In this document: in pieces, positions 1 to 12,300 of the stretch | How the letters are laid out: each line of letters starts with the position of its first letter | Numbering within the stretch: the first letter of the stretch is position 1 | The notes under the pieces: generated by a model | Told to the model about the DNA's origin: nothing | The model's database searches: none | Seen by the model: the letters and a program-made list of their open reading frames with translations, nothing else | Translations under genes and position numbers: made by a program | NCBI RefSeq assembly: GCF_025024155.1 | Contig: NW_026251789.1 | Coordinates: 94,693-158,692 of the forward strand | Reading direction: 5' to 3' | DNA from: Gamsiella multidivaricata | Lineage: Eukaryota; Mortierellomycota; Mortierellomycetes; Mortierellales; Mortierellaceae | Length of the DNA stretch: 64,000 nt

Positions 1-660
1 GGCCCCTACTCCTTACGTGGCCTGTTGTGCGTGAAAGACATCCTTAGCTACAATCCTTTGACTTTTTAGATATTGAAAATCCTTCCAATCGCTCCATCAT
101 ATCGAGTCTCAACTGTTCCGGATAGTGCCCCTGTGCTCGTTCATCCGCGGCATCGCAATCTCTTTCACTTCGGGTGCTTGTCGTGGCATCAGGGAAAATC
201 CCATAAAATCATTACTGCCACATCTGTAGTCCCTATCACAGCTGCATTCCTGGGTGCGTTTGCTCACAGCGGTGATCCCATGTTCCTGTTCCCAGTCGAC
301 GGTGACTTTACAACCTCTATTCCATGTCTCTGTTCTGCCGTCCTCCTCAATGGCCTTCACAAAGCGGCTGATCACCTATGTTGCGATCGGTTCTGTAATG
401 CTAAAAATGCTTTTCCAAGACTGAGTCATGTACTTGAGTGTTAGACCGTGGTACAGATCCTGCACTGATCACTCAATTCCCTCGAATCTTTGTTCCTTGG
501 CGTCTATCGCTACCTCTCCCCTCTTATATCTCTCACGCCCCTGATTATGACCTCGAGTGCGTCCCAAATTGCATCCACCCCGGCCTCTTTGGACTTTGTT
601 GGTTTGCGTTTGCTAATGTCGCGTTCCTTTTCATTCTTTTCCTTTATCTCTTCCATCTAA
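1..660 (-). mobile_element. Degenerate LINE (non-LTR retrotransposon) 3' fragment, cut by window edge
   Basis: Reading the minus strand from about 465 to 109 gives a broken copy of the same C-terminal LINE protein segment found at 1738-2532 and 2834-3929. It has the QDLYHGL motif near 460, then a WKSIF/RFVKAIEE/GRTETWNRGCKVTVDW series. An in-frame stop lies between the IAT and VISRFVKAI parts (about 375). The first 60 bases resemble 1700-1745 (ACTTGGCCTGTTGTGCG), which is the 3' untranslated part of the related copy. The copy is therefore dead and continues beyond the window start. Its upstream (5') limit is unclear; above about 500 the similarity fades. Confidence 0.75.
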
Positions 661-1189
661 TGTCTTTCTCGCGCTCCTGACCACTGCTCGGTCCGTGCCA
701 TCACTCTTTTTGCGCGCGAAACCCCTCCACCGTAAGTTTTTGGGCAGATAGAGCGAAATATATATTATTACTTTAAAGCCCAGCCTTCTGTAATGGGTAA
801 AACGCGAACAGGGCAAGATAGAGGGGGATGGAGCAAGCTAAGTGAAAGGTAATGAGTAAGGTAGGTGCGAGATTGGGTAGGTAGATGGAAGTAGGTAGAT
901 GGAAGGTAGGATAGCAGAGAGAGTGAGGTAAGTGGAAATGGGGTAAAGGGAATAAACGAACTGGTTAATCGTGAAAGGTACTATGTCTTTTCTCTAGATC
1001 TTCGTAGCTGATTTGTTGTACATGATTTTGAACGCGTTTTTATACTTAACGGAGCCCGGTCCGGTGTCGCGCTTACTAATCCTTACCGAGGCGGAGCGCG
1101 TGAAGATGGAAAAGGTAGCGATGGAAAGGAACCCGGGTACAGCTCATGTTAAGCGCAGTTCGGATTAGACAGGGTAGGCGGCGCGAGCC
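660..1189. other. Non-coding stretch with short GTAGGTAGATGGAA repeats
   Basis: No supported gene. Around 868-935 there are tandem-like repeats of a GTAGGTAGATGGAA unit in purine-rich sequence. The rest is probably degraded transposon or spacer DNA between LINE copies. Confidence 0.4.
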
Positions 1190-1202
1190 ATGCAGATATG
1201 GG

Positions 1203-1457
1203 TTTTTTTTATTTTTTTTATTAACATAAATCCACATGAGCACGAGACGCATGGTCCGCAAGCCATAGATGCCTTCCATGCACGGCAGAGCCGCGTCCCC
1301 TACCAACTACGTTGGCTTGAGGCGTCTTGGTTTCATAACCCATGTCGCATAGCTAGTCTAACCTAACTCCTACGTGACCTGTTGCGCGATACATGTCCAC
1401 TTAGTCGAGATCTAATGCTAATAGAGTTGTTTTTAACCCGAATAAATCCTCCATTAT
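1203..1457 (-). mobile_element. Short 5'-truncated LINE 3' end (255 bp) with 12-bp target-site duplication
   Basis: On the minus strand this is only the 3' untranslated end of the LINE, finishing in a degraded poly(A) (T-rich 1203-1219 on plus). It matches 2646-2890 of the larger copy over its whole length. ATGCAGATATGG occurs at 1190-1201 and again at 1458-1469, directly flanking the copy, and is read as its target-site duplication. It appears to have inserted at the poly(A) junction of the LINE copy that follows (1470-2590). Confidence 0.8.
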
Positions 1458-1469
1458 ATGCAGATATGG

Positions 1470-2590
1470 ATTATTATTATTTTTTTGATAACTAGAACCC
1501 ACGAGGATATGTGGGGATTTATTAGTGAGGGACTCTAGACTAGGGAACTCTATTGCTAGAGGCATAGTAAAGGGTGCTCAATATTCTAATAAACGGCTTT
1601 TGCCGCACCGCTGCTGGTCACTCGCAGCTCTAATCCCCTTCACAATCCCAGTCAGCATGAGTGGTAACTCGACCCCGCCTGAGGTCGGTGACTGAGCCCT
1701 GCTCCCTACTTGGCCTGTTGTGCGCGAAGGTCATCCTTTAGCCGCGTTCCTCAATCATCAAAAATTTACAGTCGCCGGTGCGTTCCATCACGTTTAGCTC
1801 CACCTGCTGCATGCAGCTTTGCAGCACTCGCTTGTCCGCTCGTTCCTCGATCTCTTTCACATCCAATGCGCGTCGTTGTCTCCTGGAGGATCCAACGAAA
1901 CCACTACCACTACGTCTGTGCTCTCCAACACAGTTGCGTCCCCGGGCGCGTTTGCTCATGGTAGTGATCCCATTTTCTCTTCCCCAGTCGACGGTGACTT
2001 TGCATCTTTTGTTCCAGATTTCTGTCCGTCCGAATTCCTCGATGGCCTTGACAAATCGGCCGACCATGTACCTCGCGATCAAGGTGATCGTCTTGAATAG
2101 GCTCTCCCAGTCCTTGGTGAGAGCCGCTGGTGTCAGTCCGTGGTACAAATCTTGAACCGTCCAGGCCCCTTGATCGTTGTCCCTTGTCTCGTCCTCCACA
2201 CGGCCGAGTGTGTTGCTTGCTTTCCGGATCGCCGAAGCTCCCTTGATCTTGTCCTTGAGTACTGTCCAAATGGTCTTGTCTGTCACCTGTGTGAAGCTTG
2301 GTCCCTGTCCTCTCGCGGCTTGTCCTCGCTCCTTGACATGCTTTTGCCTCGTCTCCCAAAGCTTGCGCTCTTTGTTCCGTGCTCTACGTCCATCCGTGTT
2401 GACCTTCTCGATCGCTTCCTGCCAACCGTCCAGCTGTTGCTGCATCGTCATTTTGCAGCGCCATAGATGCTGCGTGTCCTCTTTGTCCACCTCACCAAGT
2501 CTTTTTTTTTTTTTTTTTTTTTTTATTAACATAAATCCTCATGAGCACTTGTTCACCTCAAAAAGTCTGTAGGTGTCTGTGCTATACAAA
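1470..2590 (-). mobile_element. 5'-truncated LINE copy with C-terminal ORF remnant (oldest of the nested stack)
   Basis: A minus-strand open frame at 2500-1738 encodes the C-terminal LINE region. It starts near the DTQHLWRC zinc-knuckle-like end and runs through QDLYHGLTP, the RFVKAIEEFGRTEIWNKRC block and a basic tail. It is followed by about 260 bp of 3' UTR and a T-rich stretch (poly(A) on minus) at 1472-1487. The residues before DTQHLWRC align without gap to the 2834-3929 copy once the small insertion at 2502-2548 is removed. Cysteines of the CxxC pair are changed, so this copy is decayed. The short duplication ATGCAGATATG at 1458-1468 and 3946-3956 probably marks its original insertion. 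Confidence 0.75.
2502..2548 (-). mobile_element. Minimal LINE insertion: poly(A) plus 24 bp, with 19-bp imperfect duplication
   Basis: T23 at 2502-2524 followed by ATTAACATAAATCCTCATGAG is the extreme 3' end of the LINE family (compare 2646-2666 and 1219-1239). Flanking 19-mers at 2483-2501 and 2549-2567 agree at 16 of 19 positions and read as an aged target-site duplication. The insertion interrupts the coding remnant of the older copy. Confidence 0.7.
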
Positions 2591-2598
2591 CATTATAT

Positions 2599-2647
<49 letters not shown>

Positions 2648-3948
2648 TAACATAAATCCCCATGAGCACAAGACGCATGGTCCGCAAAGGCCTTGAAGCC
2701 ATAGATGCCTTCCATGCACGGCAGAGCCGCATCCCCTACCAACTATGTTGGCTTGAGGCGTCAAATTCATAACCCATGTCGCATAGCTAGCCTAACCTAA
2801 CTCCTGCGTGACCTGTTGCGCGATACACGTCTCCTAATCCAGATCCAATGTTAATAAAGTTGTTTTTAAACCGAATAAACCCTCCATTATGTACAACTTC
2901 CCTCGCCCCAAGCAATGCTGTAGCACCCTATAATCCGCGGCCCGTCTACCTTCCTGGATCTCCGTTGCAAGTAACCGTCTCCCTTTCAAACCAGAGAAAT
3001 CACCAACACTACGTTGGTGTCCCCGATCACCGTTGCGTCCTCCGGCGCGTTTGCTCATGAAGGTGATTCCAACTGACTTTTCCCAGGCGACAGTGTCCTC
3101 GCATCGTTTGTTCCATATCTTGGTCCTGCCAAACTCTTCGATCCTGCTCACGGACTTTGTCACCATGATCGTCGCAATCCACTTGGTGGTGGTAAATAGC
3201 TGCTTCCAGGTCTCAATGAGTCCCGTTGGCACCAAACCTCGGTATAAGTCCTTGACCTCCCAATCTGCCTCACTCTCCGGCTCCTCTCCTTCCGCAACCC
3301 GATATGTCCCTCGTCTTTCCGCTGTCCCCTGAATCCACTGCATTGACTCCCAGATAGCCTTCGTTCCTGTTGCCGAGAAGTTGGGACAAGTCGCAGTGAA
3401 GGGCTTGTCCTTCCGTTCGGCCTCCTCTCTCTCCTGTTCCCATTTTCGCACTGCCTGTCTCCATGCACGATATCCATTCAACTCCACTTCCTCCACCGCG
3501 TCCCTCCACTCTTGTCGCTGGTCGCACAAGGTAGCTGAACAACGCCAAAGATGATCGTTCGTCTCTGGTTCCCTCTCACACCTACGACATATGTCCGTTT
3601 GGTAGGTATCTGGATGTCGTTTCTTCATCGCCTGCAATGTTGGCAAATCTCCATGCAGCTTCTTGATCCTGTGCGAACGTAAACGACAGTCTTCCAGGCT
3701 GGTGTATAAGCGCTTTGGCGGGTTGTTATCGTGTAAGATCCGTAGCGTGGGCGCCCATGCTACCGACCGCCAATCCTTGATGTAGGTCCTCGTTCGATGC
3801 TGCAATGTCCACTGATAATGGTGCCGTACCGCGGACTGCAACTTCAGTATCCTCCTCAAGTCCAGGTCTGCACTGTGCGTTGCAAACTGTGCGTGGCATT
3901 TCAAATCATGGTGCTGCGTTGCGTCTAGCGCTATACAAACATTATATG
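2581..3948 (-). mobile_element. 5'-truncated LINE copy with long poly(A) and perfect 19-bp target-site duplication
   Basis: The inserted unit is 2600-3929 (1,330 bp). GCTATACAAACATTATATG at 2581-2599 is repeated exactly at 3930-3948. On the minus strand the unit ends in a 46-nt poly(A) (T46 at 2600-2645), and coding sequence begins directly at the 5' break. The ORF (open 4051-2834, of which only the part below 3930 belongs to the element) encodes the C-terminal LINE region. This has a CRRC...H...C zinc-knuckle-like motif (HLWRC) about residue 165, then QDLYRGL-type KDLYRGLVP and RIEEFGRTKIWNKRC blocks. The frame is intact over about 360 residues and the duplication is perfect, so this is the youngest copy here. 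Reverse transcriptase and endonuclease parts are missing through truncation. Confidence 0.88.
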
Positions 3949-4064
3949 CAGATATGAAATATTGCATATATAGAAAATTTGCAAATAGGGAATGGCGTGC
4001 AGATAGGGAGAGAAATCTATACAAAATAATAGTACTTCTAGACTGCGACATTTAACGAGAAAAA

Positions 4065-4135
4065 GCGTGGTTGGTTTAGTGGTATAATTACCGCCTGCCA
4101 CGCGGTAGACCCGGGTTCGATTCCCGGACCACGCA
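4065..4135 (+). tRNA. tRNA-Gly (anticodon GCC)
   Basis: A full cloverleaf can be drawn. Acceptor GCGTGGT (4065-4071) pairs with ACCACGC (4128-4134), with discriminator A at 4135. The D-arm holds TGGTTTAGTGG, the anticodon loop is CTGCCAC with GCC, and the T-arm is CCCGGGTTCGATTCCCGG, including the B-box GGTTCGATTCC. There is no intron and no encoded CCA. AT-rich sequence follows. The nearest LINE duplication ends at 3956, 108 bp upstream. Confidence 0.97.
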
Positions 4136-4622
4136 TATATATTTTGCCTCCGTGGTTGTCTTTTTGGCGGTGGGCGAAGCGGATTGTGGCCGACAGCGCA
4201 ACGAACTGAATGGTATGTCGGTTACCATAAATCCCCCGCCTGAGCATCCATTGCATTAAGTCCACAGGGACTGTATCGCTCGGTTGGTTTCGTTTTATTG
4301 ATATGGCAAACCGTGCCACTTGCTTGTGAATCTTTGGACTTTCGAACTTGCATCTCAATCGGAATGCCGCCTGACACTGTTTGGTGATCCTATATATCAT
4401 CTCTTTGAGCGCGACCCAAGCGCGATCCTGATCTGCGCGTTATGTGCATCATTATTACTACAGCTAGCGCTTAACGTTCTGGTTGTCATCGCTGATGACA
4501 GTGATATCTTGATGGTGCGCTGAGTTGCTTTTGTAGGCATAGACCGATGCAGCTGTATAACTGACGCTGCTATCTGCGTGTGACAACCAGTCTCATTGCC
4601 AGTATGGCATCGACTCAGGACT

Positions 4623-4626
<4 letters not shown>

Positions 4627-4655
<29 letters not shown>
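4627..4655. repeat. A29 homopolymer
   Basis: A run of 29 A between TTTCT and GTTAG. It could be a solo LINE poly(A) remnant, but the adjacent sequence does not match the LINE 3' end, so it is listed only as a simple repeat. Confidence 0.6.
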
Positions 4656-4658
<3 letters not shown>

Positions 4659-5148
4659 AGTAAGAAACCCGACTCGGAATGCCATTGAAACATAGTTGAG
4701 GAAAACGATGCTTACCTGGATGATAGTCCAAGTTCGCGTTGGTTCTTGCGCAGCTCCCCATTACCTCCCCCACGCTCCTCTTGTGCCACCTCTTGATCTC
4801 TTCCACTACTCATCGGCCGCACTCTTTTGCTACCCCTTCACACCTGTCTTCCCCATCGTCTTTGACACCATCCCATTCTCCCACTCCCTCTTACACCTTG
4901 TACACATTGGCCATCCTCCGCCGAATTCGCGACCAGCAACCTCCGGGTCTCGGAGACTGTCACCTTTCAGCTGCGAGAGAGTGGTCTGCTGTTCGGCCAC
5001 AACCAGCACTGCTCCCTACCTCCTCGCTACCCGCTCCACCACTACCTTGAACTCATTGCGCACTCGTCCCTTTGCATGTGTCCAGCTTAGGGCCAGGATC
5101 CTTGCGGCGAGCTCTCTCTCTCCCTTGACGCCTAGATGGGGAGCATTG

Positions 5149-6060
5149 CTAGGCCTGATATTGCCGAGACGTTGGTGCTACCACGGAAGGGTTAGTTAAA
5201 TTGTGGGTCAGTATGTCGCTGTTTTCTTTATGTTGCATCCAACACAAACACACCTCTTTATCCAAGAGGACACGCGCAAAAGTAGCTTCGTTTTCCATCT
5301 GAGCGAGAGGGTATTTCTGGGTGGGGTAGGGCCATCCGTTGACGACGAAGAAGGAAGTGGAAGGGTCGAGTGAGACGATGTCAGGGAGGGAGTGGAGAGA
5401 GAAAGAGAGTAAGGGGAGCATAGAGCGCACTCAGCTTTGTTAGTCTTAATGGCTCGATGGGACTCGATGGAACACCAGAAGCTGGGCGCGTGCTGCACTA
5501 GGCCTGACTGGACTGGAGCCCTTGCTGTGAGTGAACGGTGCATGGTTGATGCCGCATCTCGCTCGAGGCAGAAGGAAGCAGAAGCTGCAAGAGAAACAGT
5601 TCAAAGAAGGGTAATAGTTAAGAGGCGAGGAAAAGACATACAGGCACCCATCATCTACAACCGTACCTTTGTGAACTCCTAGCTCCTCCTTGACGAATCT
5701 CAGTGGGCTGAGTCGCGCCGTCATCGAGGTCGTTGTAATCGGCTGCCAGATGCGGCCGAGTAGGAGAGAATTTGCTTCCTGGTAGTGAAGAGAAGAGATG
5801 AAGCATTGTGAAAGCCAAGTCGCAAGCACTCTCTGGCACTAGGCTTTGGTGTCAAGGAAAAAGAACGACACCATTTGTATCATCCACAAGAGGGAGAATC
5901 GCAGAAGCTGGTCCTCTAAGACATACCTTTCTGAGACTCTGCTGACCTCTGCGGTGATCCGCTGCAGTTGTATGGCTACTGCTGCTCTTGGATCATTGAC
6001 CGGGTTGGATTTTGCTCTGGTAACAGAACAGAGATACTGATGGGCGAAGCAGAGGTGGAG
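5149..6060 (-). other. Possible unrecognised minus-strand gene (exon-like pieces)
   Basis: Three pieces look coding by composition and splice signals. About 6010-5918: after a pyrimidine-rich TTACCAG acceptor, a frame with DPRAAVAIQLQRITAEV ends at a GTATGT donor. About 5783-5675: after CACTACCAG, a frame with LLLGRIWQPI and RFVKEELGVHK ends at a GTACGG donor. About 5421-5260: a frame with LPDIVSLDPSTSFFVVNGWP and ARVLLDKE ends at a GTGTGT donor. The phases between the first two pieces do not agree in my reading, and no start codon or family is recognised. This may be a real small gene with extra exons, or chance. The rest of 4140-6300 (CT-rich around 4740-5100) shows nothing else convincing. 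Confidence 0.25.
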
Positions 6061-6300
6061 TAAACAAGTGTGAGAAAAAAATAAGGGTGTCAGAAATTAA
6101 AGGGTGGGCTCAGGCACGGGCACAGCACATTGCAGCCATGGGCACAAATCGCTACTCCATTCTCATTCGTATCATCAGTAGAAGGGTAGATGGATCCTGA
6201 AGTACATGTAATTGTACCGCTAAAAGACAACTCTGTTTATTGTGTCGCTATATACATTTGCTTCTACAAGAATCAGCCAGTGTTCACATCCCCTCCTCGT

Positions 6301-9300
6301 TTAAACCATGTTGTTCAGCTCCTCATCTCCATCATCCTCGTCATCAGAATCGTCGCGATATCTTTCCTGCGCGTCTTGGAGACCGTCGCCATGACCGAGC
6401 AGACCATCCGAGCCAACAGCGCCCGCTGTATTCTCTTCATCGTCGTCGTCCAGATAGTGATCAAAGTAGTCGTCCATGATGACCTCGCCGGGTTCCTGAC
6501 CAAGGTTATGGTACCTGTAGCCTCCCCCACCACCAAAGAATCTTCGCACGCGGTTTGGCACGATCGCTGACGCCATGGCTGCAACCTTATCCCAGCTTTG
6601 ATAAACGAAATCAGGGACATGGATTCGACTCAAAGACCTGGAAAACGACCGAGGCACTCGCATGGATGGCATGTTCACCGATGGCAGTGATGACGACCGC
6701 GGCAAGTGAATTTGGTCGTAGACATCGTTTCCCAGGCGGATAAACGAACCGCGGCTTCCTCGGAAATAGCCCTTGTACCTGCCTAGTAGGAAAATCAGCG
6801 CGTAGGCACCTCCGCCAGATGCAGCGAGAATGCCAACCCAACCAAAGAAACCTATGCCTCCCTTTCCAGGACAGTAATGCTTGCGACCAAAGAGCTCGTG
6901 ATCGCCAACACAGCTCGAGAAGGCCATCTTGCGATATCCAATCGATTCATAGTAAAAGTCTTGTTCTTCCGGCAAGGAGGCGCATATTTCCTTCTCATTG
7001 AGGACTACGGGCTTAGCGTCCTTGATCAGCACACACTTGCCTGTGCCATCGGGCTCGTAGTTGAAATCGCACTCAAAGTCGTTGGCAGTGCACTGGCAGT
7101 TGCTATCGATATGTCTGGGATTAGGGGGAAGTTCACCCACAAAGCACTTGCGGTCCTCGATTCTTCGGAAGTACTCGACTTGACGCCCAAACATGCACTT
7201 CTCTCCACGAAGGTCAGCAATACTCCAGCGTTCAAAGTCATCGTTCGACTCGTCGTTCAGGTCCAGGCGGCACAGTGGGAAATCTAGACCCTCAAAGTCG
7301 ATCTGGTAGATCAGCTGCTTCGCTGAGTTTGATCCCCCAGGCTGAGGTACTGCAAATAGCAAGAATGACTTTGCGAAACCGCCAGGTTTGGTCACAATAT
7401 CCTTAACAATCACCTTCTCGGTCGCGAACTCGAATTCCTGGAAAGTTTTGCCGTGGTCGAGCGAGTAAATGACATGGTCTGTTGGGCGTTCATCATCCTT
7501 TACCAGCAGGATAATGCTTCCTTGGTCTCCAAAATCGTATTGATGGGGCCCATGCAAGATCTCTCTCCAGGAATGGCCTCCATCTCGGGTCAGAAAAGTG
7601 TTGCCCTCTGCATATTCACCGAGAGAGGTGCCCACGTTGCCAACGCCAATAGCCATTCCAGGGATCGATGGCGAACTGAACATGTCCTCGACGTGCTCGC
7701 GATCCAGGTAGTTGTGTAAATGTAAGCTGCAGTCGGTTGTCTAGTTATGCAACCGAAAATGGGTAGAGAAGATGTTAAATAGGGTTGCAGAGGCGCTTTT
7801 TTAGTTCATTGTTAGGGTCAAGGACCAAATTTCTTACTGTGCAGTCATAGTACTGGTTGTCAGAATCGAGCGCAGGCGCTTTCAGGGGACTCCAAGTTTT
7901 TCCTATAGATTATTTCATCAAAGCAGTGGCACGCATTAGATTTGACTCAGCGGTGCATATCCATGAAGCTCAGTGTAAAGCGGCGCAAATGAAGGGACCG
8001 TCTTACCGTTATCGACTGTGATCATTGACCGAAGCTTCTTGTGCTTGCCCTGATTCACCTCATTCGCATTGATGACTTCGTTCAAAAGAGCGACCCCATC
8101 GACACCTTGCATTTTTTCAAAGTCAACGTTGCCATAATCCGACTCGCTCACATACTTTTTCGAAAGCGAAAAGTAAGTTCCATTAGAGTCAGACGTAAAG
8201 AGGTTTCCGACCTTGGAGCCCTGACGGTTAATGACGGTGATAGCCATGAATACGGATTTTGTAGTCGAGTCCAGAACAGTGTAGGCAGGATTGACTACAT
8301 CGACGTTGTCCGGGTAACGGACATGGCTGAACTTGATACCATCCATCGAGACAGCCACACGCAAAGCTCCCTGACTTGCCACATACTATATTGTTAGCAG
8401 CATGTGGGAAAGAGATGCAAGTACAGTGGTTACTTCTCAGATTTCAGACACCTACTCATACCAACAGCCTCTTATCGTTCTTCCTGCTGTCCTTACCTCA
8501 GCAGCAATGATATAATCAGAATAAACGGCGTATCCCATGATTGAATCAAACAGCACCTGGCTCCTCCTCATGAAATCGTCCGTGTAGACAAGCTGCGTAG
8601 AGGTATACGCGCCCATCAGCGCCTTTTGTGATCTCGACCTATCGCTGTACTGTTCGCAGTAAATGCCCTGCAACGCAACCTGCTTAAAGTTCGTATCCTG
8701 TGCCCATGAGCACGATTTGACCCAAGTCGCGAGTGAGCGCCAGTTTTTGCCAGAGTCCTGAGTGTAAAAGGCTTCAATATGGCAGTGGTCGTCTCTATCG
8801 TAGCTGCATCCTGTTTCGCCCAAGAAGATCATCCACTCGGGTTCTGAGGGGTGGAAAGACCAGGGGTTCGCAGAGAAAGTTGTTGCGGCCGATGCCAGGG
8901 GTAATTCCATTATGTCCCAGTTGAGTCCTCTGTCTTGGGTAAGGTGCTGCCTGTGTCCAGATGTCCCTATGACAGCTCTAGTATCGTCATAGGGATGGCG
9001 CTGGAGCCCTGTAACAATGTCCTCAAGCTCGATCTCGTCCCAATCCTTGCCGTCATTATAGCTGATGTGGACATGGGTCTCCAACTTGAGCATAGCCACC
9101 TACAAGGCGTTGCGGAAAGGGGAATCAAGCACCAGGTCAGTCGTCAGTTTCAATACACGTCTCATTCGAGAGGAAAACTTAGCAACCAAACATGCTTACA
9201 TCCGAATTAGGAAAGTAAAAGACGGTGTCCTGATTGTGCTCGTATCTGTTTTTGAAGGACGACGCCTTGCTCACTACCTCCTTTGCAGAGCCGCACTGTC

Positions 9301-12300
9301 TCTCCACCTGCTTGTCCACCAGATCCAGGCCATCTTTACAGGCACTGGCCTCGATCTTTCGGAAGCCGGATTTGCCCATGTAGGTATCGTCGCATTTTCT
9401 GGGCTTGTCGGGATCGTGCCCGAATCTCTGGCAGCTGCCATCCTCATCCATAAAAAATCCAATATCGCACTCAAAGTCCCTCGCTGTGCACCTGCAATTC
9501 GCTTGCTCCATATCAGGAACCCCATCGTCGTCGTTGACACGGCAGGCCCTGTCGCCTTTGCGTCGCCAATACGTGATCTGGAGAAAGAGAAAAGACGTGA
9601 CAGATAGGCGACATATGTTAAACACAATAACATTTCCACTGGGACCATTGTCCGTATTTGAACTTGCCATGAGAAGTACAGCAACATACCTCTCTGCCCA
9701 GGATACAGCGATCATCTTCGCCATCGAATGGAGACCACTTCTCAAAGTCATTCTTCTCCGGATTCCCTTTGTCAAGCACACATTCTCGCCTGTTGCTAAA
9801 GTCCATTGTCGACACAACAGCCTCCCGGTCGCCATTGGCGTACATACCTGTCACCGTGATCTTGGAGGTGCGCGACGTCGGTTCCGTGGTTAGGGAGTCG
9901 ATCAGAAGAGGCGCATCGGCAAATACAGTTTTCTGCCATGTGGAACCAAAATCGTACGAGAATGATGCCTCCTGCGTTGGAGTGGAGGGATCGATGAGGA
10001 CGAGCACACCGCCTTCGTCTCCAAATTCGTAGAGGCTTTTCTTATCGCTGACTTTTCTCCAGGTTCTGCCAGCGTCGCGACTGAGATATGTCTGAGAGTT
10101 CTCGAGCGGCTGGAGGTACCTGCCCACGTTTCCAACGCCCATGACGAGACCCACGGATGAGGACGCACTGAAGACTGCGCCAGGTCCATCATAGTCGGTA
10201 ACACTGTGTAAATGGAGGAAGCAGTCGTCACTATCGCAATTGCTTCCAGCAGGAGCACGAATGGGGTTCCAAGTACCACCGTCGTTGAAGGAGACCAAAG
10301 TGCGGATATGCTTTCCGCCGTCCTTGGCCAAAGAAGCGGTGTTAATCACCTGGTTTGCGAGAATGACTCCTTCAATACCTCCAATCTTCTCCCAATCCAC
10401 CAACTGCATCTCGTTGCGGTTCGTGTTGTCAAGCTGGAGAGAGTAGAACGTTCCGTTGCTGTTTGACTTGAACAGGCGACCGTATTCGCGTCCAAAGACG
10501 TTGGACTTGGCAACGTCCACAATGAGGGCGCCGGTCGTAGATTGCAGGACCGTGAACCCGTTCTTGTCGACTCTGATGTTCAGTGGGAAGACGGCCTGAG
10601 CAAATTTGTGACCATCTATGGATACATGCAGGACAAAGTCGTTTCCAACCTCCTGCAAAAGTTGAGCAGAAAGGTACAAATATCGCGTAAGCATGGACGC
10701 CTAACAGCCAGTATAATAACGAATACAATAAAAGCACTCGTCCGTAATGCCCTTACCACCGCTACGGCCAAGAACCTTTCGATCACATAAAACTGGACAA
10801 CATGATCAAAGAAGACCAGATGTGTCTTGTCGGAGTCGAACTTGTACACCATTTGAAGCGGGTGGGCAGCGGTCGACTTGATCTCGTTCTGGCACACATT
10901 TTCTGGCATGGGCTTCTTCCAGACCATGGAGAAGACGCCGTGATCGGGCATGTCGAGCTTCCGATGACTTGCATAGACCGCCTTGTCGACCCACGTATCG
11001 ACCTGGGCCCAGTTGCGTCCGCCGTCCTGTGTGCGATAAAGTCGAGTAAAGCATTCATCCTCTTTTTGGCCGAGATAGAGCATCCAGTCGTATTTGTCGC
11101 TGTCAGGGTGGAAGTCGACCAGCGGGAAAGCAAACTGGTTGGGTGGTGCCGGCAGGTCATGACGGTCAAAGGTATCGCCACGGTTGCGCGAAACGTAGAC
11201 GTCCTTGTATGTAAATAGATAGACCTGCTTCTCATTTTCGTCATGAATAAAGATACCCACGAACCGTCCTGCGTCAGGTAAAACTCTCTTCCAGGTAGAT
11301 CCATCATCAGTACTCCGCCAGACCTGCTTGGATTCTGTCAACAGCATGACTACGGAGGACTTGAGAAAGTAGTGGAAGCTGCCCAGCATGGGCGAGTCGA
11401 ACTTGGTCACGGAATGGGTGATGTCGGTGGGAATGGTCTCGGCTGTGCACTTCTTTGTCACCGGTTCGTCCTTCTTCATTCCTTTCTCAGAGTCACAGTT
11501 GTTGCCTGGGATCTTGCGATAGCCTGACGATCCAAGGTAGGTATCCCCCTCTTTTTTACAGGATCCGTCTGGCATCGCCTCCTTGCCCTCCTGTACGCAT
11601 TGCCCATCCTTGAGCACAAAGTTGTAGTCGCATTCAAAGTCCTCATCCGTGCACGGGCAGATTTCATCGGTCTTGTGAGGGTCCTTGAACGACTCCTGGA
11701 CCATGCATTCCGCTTCCGCCTTTCTGCGCCAGTACCAGGTCTTGACGCCCATGAGACAGTCAGGGTTGTTGCGCAAGTTGCGCGCATACCACTTCTCAAA
11801 ATCAGATCGGTCCAGGTTGTTCTCATTGAGCTCGCACTTTCGTCCATAGACATTCGAGAAGTCCAGCTGGTATGTGCTGAACTTGTTGCCGAGACGCACA
11901 AGAAACAGGAATTTTTGTGAAGTTGATTCAGGATCAGAGATTAATGCTCCAGGCCTGAAACTTACATCAATGTCATATTTGTGCCTGTAATCCAGATATT
12001 GGGAGAACATTAGTTAGTATTAATAATGGCCACTAAGCTGTTGATGTTTCCTGCTTTTGTTCCTATATATCGTACCATGTCTTGCCGCGATCGGTGCTAT
12101 ACTGGAAGAATGTGATCGCGACATTATCGTCTCTGATTGCGACGATCAGACCTCCCATGTCTCCAAACTCGTACTTGTGCGGATGCTCCAGCACAGCCTT
12201 CCAGGTGATACCGCCATCTTCTGACAGATATGTGTCGCAGTCCTCCCATGGAAGCAAGTACGGTCCGACATTTCCAACACCCATGACAATTCCTGGGGCA

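Noticed and set aside
3930..4051. N-terminal 40 residues of the minus-strand frame starting at 4051
   Set aside because: They lie outside the LINE insertion (beyond the target duplication) and are chance read-through of flanking DNA.
4696..5199. 167-residue plus-strand frame
   Set aside because: Composition is driven by CT-rich sequence, no motif is recognisable, and no splice or start context supports it.
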